64,000 nucleotides of DNA, from positions 1 to 64,000 of the forward strand of contig RQOG01000072.1 in NCBI GenBank assembly GCA_003854985.1, read 5' to 3'. Every line of letters begins with the position of its first letter. Positions within the stretch are counted from its first letter, which is position 1. Both the position numbers and the translations under genes were made by a program. Source of the stretch: Calditrichota bacterium (GTDB taxonomy: Bacteria > Calditrichota > Calditrichia > Calditrichales > Calditrichaceae). The notes beneath the pieces are model-generated. The model was not told where the DNA came from. It made no database searches and was given only the letters and a program-made list of their open reading frames with translations. Positions 48,635-59,500 of this stretch are shown piece by piece.

Positions 48635-50545
48635 CTATTGATTTTCTTTTTTCATCCTGTCGCGTGCGCCTTTTATCGCCGTTAGAACTTTTTTATTATA
48701 AGGATGTGCCTTAAGAATTTCATCCCAAACCTGTATGGCTTGTCTGTATCTTCCCTTTACATATAAATCGACGCCTTCCATATATTTTCGCTCGGTTTCC
48801 GGATCCATTTTTTCCTGAGCACCGATAGTCTCTATTTTTGCCTTATCATAATACTGGCGTACAAGATGGTCTTCCGGATCTATTCTTAAAGCTTCTTCAA
48901 AAATGATCAAGGCCTGATCATATTCTCCAATCTCAAAAAGTCCCAGACCATTCTGAATATTTTGTTGTAATTTAATTCTGGCCGCCAATGGTTCTATTTC
49001 AGCCTGAATCTGGGCATCCTCTCCACCGAGTAATCGAGCGTCCGCTAATAATCTTAAGGCTTCGCTGTAGTTTTCACTGTCAAATTCCCGTCTTGCCTGC
49101 CGGATCAGGCTGCCTGTTTCCTCAATAATCCTTCTGTTGGTGGTCGTGATACCCGTTCGAATCGTTTCGTTTGTCGGATCCCGCTCCAGAGCAATATTAA
49201 ATTCAATAATCGCTTCGGTATATTTCTTCTGATCTAACAACATCCTGCCTTTTTCAAAATGCTCATTAACATATTCTCGGTCTCTTTCGGCCCGATCTTT
49301 ATCTAAAGCGTTCTGAACTGCCCGGGATTGTTCCTGTGCAAAATTATTCTGGAGCATGGTATTGGCCGAATCCAGCATCATATTGGCTCTTTGGTTAAAA
49401 GGATCCTGGCCGATTATCTGCTGATATTCAACAACGGCATTAAAATATTCGCCTTTTTGAAAATACTCTTCCGCAACTTTCATATGCTCGGCAACAAATT
49501 TCTGGCGGTCAGATTCGCGCATTTCGGCAATAATTCTTTCCTCTTCCGCCTTCCGTTCCGCTTCTGCGATGGCATATAATTCATCCCGGTTCTTACCGAA
49601 ATTAAAAGATATTGAAATCCTGTGGGCAGGCTCAAAATAATCAGAATATTCTGCGCTGCCATAAGAATAATCCACCTGCATAAAATTATATATGATCCCG
49701 GCGCCAAAACTTAAGCTACCGGCATCATATCCCAGGCGGATCATACCCAAATCCCTGAAACGGTATTCGCTGCCCATATGAATAAACACATCCCGGTTGG
49801 CAGAATGATCCAAATCCATCACAATATTGATATGATCGCCCCCTCCTCCTGAAAAATAGATTTTTCGCAACAATCCTAATCTTATGGAAAGAGGATAATC
49901 GTCAATTTCATCGCCGACATTTAATTTGGGAGCAAATAAATTTTTAAAATTAAGTCCAAAGGACCAGTCTCTTAAAAGAATATTTGTTGAATATTCAGGC
50001 TGATACATAAAGCCCAGATCCATGCCGACGCCGGTATCATTCAAATCTCCTGCCCATTGCATTGAGCCCCATTGCTCACGCAGTACTTTAACGCTGAATC
50101 CGGCCGTAATATTATAAGGCAGTTTTTTAGCATAAGCTACATAAGCCTGGTAAAACTCCCAGGCGAAAGTTGATCCGGGGTTTTTTTCAGTATCTCTTTC
50201 AACGATATCACCGGTGCTCATGCGGGCGATACCTACGGCAAATGTACCCAGTCTTAAAGTAGGAAATGAATAACCCAGGAAATCATAGAGAGTACCCTCA
50301 ATAGCCGTCATATGGAACAGGGTAAGATTCTGCTGATAGATAAATTCCAGACCCGCCGGATTCCAAAATACCGCGGTAGGATCATCGGCAAGCGCCGTAT
50401 AGGCCTGACCCATGCCCATCGCCCGGGCTCCAAATCCGAAATGAAAATTGCTTTCTGTTCCGCCCTGCCCATCCTGCGCATATAGTAGGAATGGAAATAA
50501 AAGCGAAAATAGAATTATATTAAGTTTCATTATATGTTTTTTCAT
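48635..50545 (-). CDS. PorV/PorQ-family outer-membrane protein with TPR repeats
   Basis: A 636-residue protein with signal peptide (LNIILFSLLFPFLLYAQ). Residues about 25-320 are a PorV/UPF0164-type beta-barrel: FGFGARAMGMGQAYTALADD, PTAVFWNPAGLEFIYQQNLT, and FGAGIIYNFMQVDYSYGSAE. A charged helix (about 325-360) leads to five or six TPR repeats (AEEYFQKGEYFNAVVEYQQI, FEKGRMLLDQKKYTEAIIEF, NGLGLFEIGEYDQALIIFEE, GVDLYVKGRYRQAIQVWDEI). PorV proteins carry type IX secretion substrates; the gene sits 13 nt behind a giant secreted protein with a sorting-type C-terminus. The TPR fusion is unusual for PorV. Confidence 0.88.
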   Translation of the reverse strand: MKKHIMKLNIILFSLLFPFLLYAQDGQGGTESNFHFGFGARAMGMGQAYTALADDPTAVFWNPAGLEFIYQQNLTLFHMTAIEGTLYDFLGYSFPTLRLGTFAVGIARMSTGDIVERDTEKNPGSTFAWEFYQAYVAYAKKLPYNITAGFSVKVLREQWGSMQWAGDLNDTGVGMDLGFMYQPEYSTNILLRDWSFGLNFKNLFAPKLNVGDEIDDYPLSIRLGLLRKIYFSGGGGDHINIVMDLDHSANRDVFIHMGSEYRFRDLGMIRLGYDAGSLSFGAGIIYNFMQVDYSYGSAEYSDYFEPAHRISISFNFGKNRDELYAIAEAERKAEEERIIAEMRESDRQKFVAEHMKVAEEYFQKGEYFNAVVEYQQIIGQDPFNQRANMMLDSANTMLQNNFAQEQSRAVQNALDKDRAERDREYVNEHFEKGRMLLDQKKYTEAIIEFNIALERDPTNETIRTGITTTNRRIIEETGSLIRQARREFDSENYSEALRLLADARLLGGEDAQIQAEIEPLAARIKLQQNIQNGLGLFEIGEYDQALIIFEEALRIDPEDHLVRQYYDKAKIETIGAQEKMDPETERKYMEGVDLYVKGRYRQAIQVWDEILKAHPYNKKVLTAIKGARDRMKKENQ

Positions 50546-50558
50546 AACGGACTCTCTT

Positions 50559-53500
50559 CTACTTAATATAGGCTATTTTAGTTACAAATCTCTGCCCGGT
50601 GGCTTTTATATCAATAAAGCACAGATAAACGCCATTGAGCACTCTCTTGCCCCGGTCATTGGTTCCACCCCACCGGACGCGGCGATCGTGTAAACCTTGT
50701 GGCAGACCCGTAAGCTGGTAGGTTTTGACCAGCTCTCCAAGCAGCGTAAATATTCTTATATCCACATCGGATGCCTGTTCAATCCGGAAAGCGATAAACG
50801 CTTCCTGGTTCTGGCCTCTGCCAAAAGGATTCGGATAAGCCATGAAATCATCTTCCACTGTGCCGCTGTAATGGGTAACCGGATTGGAAACTAAAAGCTC
50901 ACTTTGATCAATGGACATTAAATCCCGGTCAACTATATCAAGATAAATGCTATCAGACTGATCCCACGCCCAGACATCTAAAAGTTTACTTCGGAATTCA
51001 CGGCTGGGCGTCCCTTCTTTAAAAGTGCCTCTCAGATTAAAAACAGTATTTGTACCGGGGCCGATGGCATGATCTGTGGCAAACATAACAGACAACGGGA
51101 CCGAAGCCGTATCCGGGTCAATGGTCAGGATCTGCACCGGCGTTGCTGCGCCCTGATTAACTTTTTCTACATTCAGAATATTAAAAGTATTTCTAAAAGT
51201 CTGCTCGGCAAAAACATCGTCGCCTTCGGGACCATTGAGAAAAGTCAGATCAAATCCGCTGATGTATAGCGGTTCATTAAATTCATCGTTAAATACTTTA
51301 AAAGAAAGCAGGGTATCCGAACCGCTGGCCAATAATTCAACTTTTATTTTCTTTTTCCTGACCACGGCCGGTTCCGAAACCGTACTGGAATCGGGTGACA
51401 ACGCTACGGTTAAATTGGTATTCTCATCTTTCGGCAGAGTGCCAAATTTAAAACTAATGGCGCTGGATTTTACCTCAACGTTTGTAAGTCGTCTGGCTCT
51501 TAATGCCCAGGACAAAGGTTCATTCAGATTTGTAAAACTCTTCTGCAATGGCTCACTTGTATTGACCAGAAAGAAAACCGCAGGATCTATAATCATGGTT
51601 ATTGCGCCCGATTCCTTGACGCCGGCGTAATTGAGATTGCCGTCATAATTCTGATATTTGGGCGTTACAAAAATTCTGAATTCCTGACCCTCAGAAAGCT
51701 CGCCGTTCCATGTGCGATCGTCCGGCTCGCCTTCAGTAGTAAAGAATACGCTCGGTTTGGATAGAGCAAGAACTGCATTTTTTTCAATAACTATTGTTGT
51801 ATCCACCGTCTCCGATGATATGGTATAACCACTGTTCATATCCATTCCGGTTAATCGAATATTTATGTTGCCCGGTGAAGAAACTGCATCGTTAGGCACC
51901 TGTATTTGAATTCTTACACTACCTGCCGCGCTCATCGATATCGGATCATATTCCTGGCCGAGAAACGTAAAATGAATCTGTGGATTCAATACGTTCTTGA
52001 TTAGATTGGCATGTACTGCCATTTCAAATATCTGACCTGTGGAAACGGTATCGGGATATTCAACGGAAGCAATTCCTATTTCCGCCGGGTTTTCCACATG
52101 CACGAATATGCTGTCTGTTCGGTTGGCCATACTGGCCGGTATACCGGTGTTCCCGTCATTAGGCAAATCCAGGGCCATTATTTTAATAAAATTATCACCC
52201 ATTTTCTGAACGGCATCCGGCCCTTCAATATTTAATCCAAACGCCGATGAATTGTATACGTCAATCTGGCTTGTATTTCTTTTCCTGGATATTTTCGGAA
52301 CGGCAATAACAAGGGGAATTTCCGTCGCATTTTCATCTATTTGTAATGCCTTATTCAGATAGGCCTCCATCATTTCAACTGATGCTTCATCCTGATTCGC
52401 TCTTAACCACCACATGACAGGAACAGTTGGTGTTGAAATTACAAATGATTTCGTTGCATTTGCAGGAATTCCGGCGGTATCCAACATGGTAAACCCATCC
52501 GGTAATGATAAAGTCAGTTGTCCCGAATTACTTGCCAACCAGCTTCCTTCATGCAAAACAAGGGCTTCCAGTTTAAAAGCCTGCCCGGCGGAAATCGTGT
52601 CATCCCTGGCGCCGGCCGGTTCAGATATTTTTAGTGATAATCGTAGTTTAGCCCGCTCTTCAACCGTAAGCTGGATAATATTTGTTTCGGCTGAATCAAT
52701 GGGTAAACCGGAATTTTTATCAATACCGTAAAATACAATCCGGATCTGATCAGTTGAAGAGACTGCTTCCGGGGCTACCAGATTCCAATCTGCTGATGTA
52801 TCTTCCGGAGCCAGATTTCTTGTAGCCTCTCCGGCAATTGCATAAAGCGGATTATTGGTTACAATCCTTGCCTGCCTGCCTGTATTGGCTACGGCTTCAT
52901 TATATTTAAATATACTCCTAAGCGTAAACGACTGACCTGTAGATATAATTCTGTCCAGAGCGCCAGCAGGACTGATTACAGCAAGTGTCGGTGTTACAAT
53001 GCTTCCTTCTTCCAGAACCTGTACCGAAATAATTTCCTGAGACTTACTCATTAAAGCAGGCTGACCTGTATTCAGATCAATGGGCACATTTTTAACAACT
53101 ACGGTTAATAGCGCGGTACTTATAAGATTCTGGGGAATAACATTCCAGCTCACCGTGCCTGTAGTGTCTACCACATTGCGGATACTATCTGCGGGATTTT
53201 CCGTAATAATAAATCCATTGCCGGCAGGCAGACGCAATGCCAGTTGGACCGAATTATATTTCGCTTGTCCGTTGTTTGTTACATTGGCGCTTATAGTAAT
53301 TGTCTGATTACGGGATAATATACCATCGGTAGCGCCAGCCGGCTCTGTGATGGAAGCTGCCAATGACAAATGTACAGGATTTTGGATAACAATCAGTTCC
53401 TGATTGTCTACCGATTGCTCAATGATAACCGGCTGATCACTTCTGTCAAATACGGAATCAACCTGCACTCGATAGGTATAATTACCCGGAGTGGAGGGCG

Positions 53501-56500
53501 CGCTGATTGTCCTTTGCAGCATGGTATCCACCTCAGAGCCCATATCCGTTATTTGTATATGCATGCCGCCGGGATCCGGCTGATTATTTCTAAAAACGCT
53601 CAGATAAGCCCGGCTAATTTTGTCATCGCCATTGTTTATTAGCTTTAGCCGTAAACCAAACGGCTGACCTAAATTCACTTGAGGCGTATTAAAAGAAACG
53701 GCTATCAGACTATCCACACGAATTGTAGCCGGCTTGACGACCACGACAGAGTCACCCTGAACTGATTGGTTGGATGTTATATGAGGAGTCCGCACATCCG
53801 AGTATATTATTCTTGGTTGAGAATTAACCATACCGGGAACTGCGGCTACAGCAAGGGTAAATTCAGGATTATAAATTCTTTGCGCTCCGGGATTTATTGT
53901 ATCCGCATAAACAGGCGCATTCTGTAGTAACCATTGTTCTGTTACATCCTGGCCGCCCTGATTAAACTGGTACTGGATGTTCTTAATTACAGCAGGTGAC
54001 TGCCCATTATTCCGAATGGTAACATGCATAGGTATATCGATTTGACCGTTTCGTACCGTATCGGGTTCAATGGTTACATCAGTAAATGCAGGAAGCGCCG
54101 GTAAAATCACCCTTAATCCATTGATTATATCACCGGAAAACTCACTATATAGTCCGTTACTCAGCGTACCTTCTGCATTCCAGTGTATATCATGCAGGCC
54201 TTCGCTTAAACCATTAACGGTAAAGGTGTTGAAGGTAACATTTGTATTGGCCATTCCCTGTAAGATATATCGCCCTGCTAAATAAATCCGTGGTTGTCCG
54301 GCAATCTGGATATAAGTTGAATCCTGATTTAAGGTAAAATCCGATGAACCCGTATCGGCAAAAGCCATAGTGAATGATACAATCTGGTTATTGACTACAG
54401 AATCCGGTTGTAAACTGTTTTCCACATATACGGCATTTCCCGCCGACTGGACATTAAATAACACGGAATCATTCTTCGTAGTCAGAACGAGAATGCCTCC
54501 GTCCAGGCTTACCCGGCCCGTAATTTTTGAAGCGCCGGTGGGATAATCAGCTGCAAGATCAAATTTGAATTCCACGATTTGCGGAACGCCGCTCGTTATC
54601 AGTGTATCCAGATTATCAGTGCGTCTTAAACTATTAATATAGGGTCTTGTATTAATACTACTGGATAAATGTTCAAATAACAACGTTGTCATATTAATAT
54701 TATTATCAATAGGCATCGCTGTTCCAGAGTTAATTAAAGTCATCCTTACCGTAATGCCGGTATCGCCCTGCAAATGCGTCGTAGTTCCAATCATATCAAT
54801 CGATATTATTGAAGTTAATGTATCGCCCACAAAGAATTTTCCGGCTGATAAGGATTGTGTATATATATCATCATTGCTTAATCCAAAAATATTCAGCGTC
54901 ACCGGATATTCGCCATCGGGCAAGCCGGTGATCGGAGTTTCCTGAAAAGTCAGATGCACCGGATTATTATCACCGGGTATAAAAGTATTGGAAGCCGGAT
55001 CAAGATAAATTTTATAAGTACTTCCACCCAGAATCATATTTGTAGAGTCGGCATTTAATAAAACCGAAGCTTCTCCGCTATTTTGAATATCCATCGTGAA
55101 ACTAAATGTTGAATCATTCTGAATTACATAAGGCTCCAGTGAATTATTGACATAATGAATATCCGCCGGAGATTGAATATAAAATGCTCTTGGCTCAGTT
55201 CTCTCATTAAACAGATTATTACCGGTGTTAACATCATTCCCGGCAATGGAAACATAGACATCAACGCCGCCTGTATCCGCAATGACCGGAACTTCGAAAT
55301 CAAAAATCAGGGTATCCGTTTGCCCGCCTGCTAAAGGATATGGCGTGACCCTGTTTATCAACGCCTGATTAAAATCAAGATTAACTAAGTTTGCAATAAT
55401 ATCAATCATTATAGTGTTAACCACGGCGCCGGCTTGCCCGGTATTCTGAATTAAAGCATATACCAGAGGATTTTCTTGTCCCTTGCTTACTGTATCCGGT
55501 TCAACCCAAATTTGATTTATACTTAAATCAGCTGTGGATTGAACTGTCAGATTACCTGACGCTTCCGGTGTATTTACAATCTGCCGTTGACCATCATTAG
55601 CATCATAGTTTTCCACAACCGCACTGCCGGTATAAACACCCGTGATGGCATCTGTATTGACATCGAGGTTAAAATCGAAACGACTGCTGTTTCCCGCCGG
55701 TAACGCCAGGGGCAGAGATGGCGCGGATTGCCTGGTAATTGTAAACTGATTACTGTAATCGGTACCGGAATAGAGCATCTGCAATTGAACCGAATCAATA
55801 AAAGCATCAGCTCTGTAAACGCCGCTTTCATTTGACACAAAAACAGATCCCACAAGACCGGTTTGACCGGTAGAGGCTGTTACCGGGTTTATACTAACAT
55901 TATTTATATGAACATTAGGTCTTTGAAGCACAATCCATGAATCATCCACGCCAGGATCAAATTCTACCATACTTTCATATTCTCTGAGTTCCGTGAAATA
56001 AACCGTGACATGCATTGTATCCGGACCGGCATACAAAGCACCAATATCCACCGGTATCACAAAAACCAGTTCTTCGTCCTGTTCCATACCTACCGGCAGA
56101 TAAATTCCCTGATTCCTGACATAAATATCACTCTGTTGATAGGAATAATTACTGTTGTTATTAAAATTTAACCTAAGAGAATCTACCCGAACGCTGTCAT
56201 CACCGCTGGCAAGTAAACGTACCTCAATCCTGGCATCCAGCTGACCCTGTGAAACCATAGTCGGAATGGCATTTACCCGGACAATCGATATTTTAGGAAT
56301 ATTCGATCCGATGGTAATATCGAGCACATCGGATACGTTTGATATAGAACTTTTATAACTGAATTGATTGGTAAATTGGATCTCGCCTGTAATCTGTTCT
56401 ACGCCAACGGCCGAATTATTCATTACCGTTAAGGTGTAAGGTATTGTAACGCTGTCATTAGCAGAAACCGTGAATCCGAATGCAGGCGGAAAATAATTAT

Positions 56501-59500
56501 ATAAACCTATCTGTGGATGCAGGATAACATTGTCTACCGTGACCGGGGAACCTCCGTCATTCCTGATGGTGATGTTCAAATTGAATGTTTCGCCCTGATC
56601 GACAAATTGTTCATCCGAAATAATTCTGCTGATTGAAATAACCGCATCTTCATAGACATTCCATGTATCGGTATTCGTTGCCGAGGTTCTTTGTCCGCTG
56701 TTAATATCTGTACCGGTAGCTCTGGCCTGCAAAGTGATAAGACCGGTAGAAGCATCCGCAGGTACATGAACCGTTGTTTCAAAAGAAGTCGAAGGTCCAC
56801 TGTTGATTCTGTAAGGCAAATCGGGTATGATATGTACCGGCTGGCCATAAGGCGATACCGTAATGGTATCAACATTAACCCCTGCCTGGCCTGTATTTCT
56901 CACATAAACAAAAACAGTGGTATCGACTCCTCTGGAAATATTTACGCCGTCGGCCACAACCGATTCTATTAACAGATTGCCCGGTAATTGAACAACCAGG
57001 GGTTCACCGTATTGAATGGTCGTATCGAATACCGCCTGGTTCTCAATACCGTATAAGAATAATTCTAAATTAAAATCGCCTGAAAAGCCGGAAGGTACTG
57101 ATTTTTCATTGAAACTAAGCGCAATAGTCGATTCACCATTTAAATAGGATGGTTGTGCCGCAAAACGATGTTCGAAAACATCCGTACCGGAAGTAAACCT
57201 GATAAAACTCTGGGAAGTATCTATTTCTACCCGCGCTTCACCTTCGTTTCTTATCGACAAGACAGGGCTAAAACCCTGACCTGCCGAAACGGTATCCGGA
57301 GAAACTGATACGATTGAAACCACAGCATTTTGCTGGACAAACCAGCTGTCGGTTGTATCGGCGCTGTTATCCGTAAGCGTTAAACCGGTATATAGATCCA
57401 AACCGGATATCTGTGCATTTAAAGAAGCCGGTCCGCTTAAAGCGCTTTCATTTACCGACACATTAAACATGAATGTATCTGCCTGAGCGGGCAACAGTGT
57501 TTTTAAATTATTATTAACAAGAGTTGCCGCTATATATTGGTTTGGTGTAATGCTTAATTGAACCGTATTTATTCGTACAGGATTGGTGCCGTTATTCCGG
57601 ACTCTTACAGTTACCGGAATTCCGGTTTGTCCTGTGCTTACCTGGTTAAATTCAGAACCAACCGAATAAATCTGTAAACTTCCATTTCCTACGATTTCCC
57701 AATAATCATACTGATTTGAATAAGGATCCGATATATCCAAACCGCTGTTTAATTCCCGATAAACGACTTCATCAACAAATATCGAATCCGGTCCGATTTG
57801 TGCGTCGTTCCTGACCTGGATAGTCCATTGTAACGATTGGGTAGTATTCCCGGGAATCGTGTAGGGATAAATTTGTACAGGCGTTAATATGTTATAATTA
57901 ACGCCGCTGTCGTTATATCTGAGTTTAATCGAATCGGGATGCTGAATTACCACCGGACCCTGACCGGTATTCTGAAATTCAAGTGTAATGTTTAAGCCCG
58001 CATCACCCTGACTGACAGTATCCGCCGACAAGGTAGTAGAAATCAGGTTTAAGTTTCCCGGCGTCTGGACAATAAGCAGACTATCCGCAGTGGGCATTTC
58101 ATAAGTATAAAGTGTATCGAGGGTCGGGCTGCCATTCTCGGTACCCTGAATATATAGAATTCCCGAATACGAACCGCTGGACAGAGTAAGCGCAACCGGA
58201 CTGAAACTAATATCTGAAATATCAAGACCGGCTATGGCCTGGTTGGAAACCGGCTGGAAAGATTGTGATCCAAAAACAAAAAGCGTATTATTCCGATCCA
58301 ATAAAAAATCATATTGCCCCAGGTTTTCTATACGGACCGTAAAGTTCACCGTCTGATTTTCCGCAACATGCGTTGGCGTGAAACTGATCAGATTGAATTC
58401 AGCGGCTTCGACGATTTCAAAATAATCTGTTGCGTCGGCCGAGTTATCTGTCAGCATAGCACCGGTCTGGGTACAGGTACAGCGGAAAAATCCGTCCATA
58501 TTGATTGTTTCCGGAAATACATAAGCCGCCCGTGGTTGAATTTCAACACTGAACCGTAATCGTTTTTCCTCTCCGGCGTTGATAACAGTGCCCGTGTCGG
58601 TTCTGGTCTGGACAAGTTCAGGATAATCCGGGTTAAACGTCAGATAAGCATTGCCGATCGAAACAGGATAACTTCCCCTGTTAACAACGATCATTTCTAC
58701 ATTTGCAATGTCGCCGACTTTGTACCTTTTGGTAGCAATAGTCTGAATACTCTTGATATATACCGGCTCAATTACCAATTCGCCCTGAGAAGTTTGTAGT
58801 GTGCCGTTTAATCCTTCATAGATTCCCGAACCTCTAAAACTGATTTTTGGCGTAAATGATCCTGCGCCAATCCCTGAAGTAATGGAATTCTGATTAAATT
58901 TTATACTGTTTAAACCGGGATTCAGCGTCAAAGGTGAATCCACATCTGCACTGAATTGATCATTGGCAAAAGAAAAAATTGTCTGGTTTACATCCAACGG
59001 AATAACATCCGAACCCGGGTTGGTAACGTCAATGTAAAATGCGATGACTGTATCGACCGGGACCACTTTGGGACGCAATGAATTATCCACATAACGCACA
59101 TGATAAGTGGTAAAGGATACCGTGCCAACACCCGAAACCGTTGCATTCACAACGGTAGAATTCTGATTGCCGGGATTCGTATAAATTGTTGAGGCCAATC
59201 CGGATGCATCTGTCTGGACAACAGATTGTGAAACATATCCTCCGGCCGCAAGCGGTTGAAATGTAACACTAACATTCTGAATCCCGTTTCCATACTGATC
59301 TTCCACCCGGGCTCTCAGGATCATATTGCCGCCGGCAATACTACTTCTATTTTGCCCTGAATCTGCAAAAACTGCAAATGCAGGGGCAGGTAATGCCTGC
59401 GCAGTAAAATTAATATCCGCAAGACCTGCGCTTGAGGCGATTAATGTATCGGAACCAGCGGCTTGTCTTAACGTCCATGATGCTTCGGCAATACCCAGAG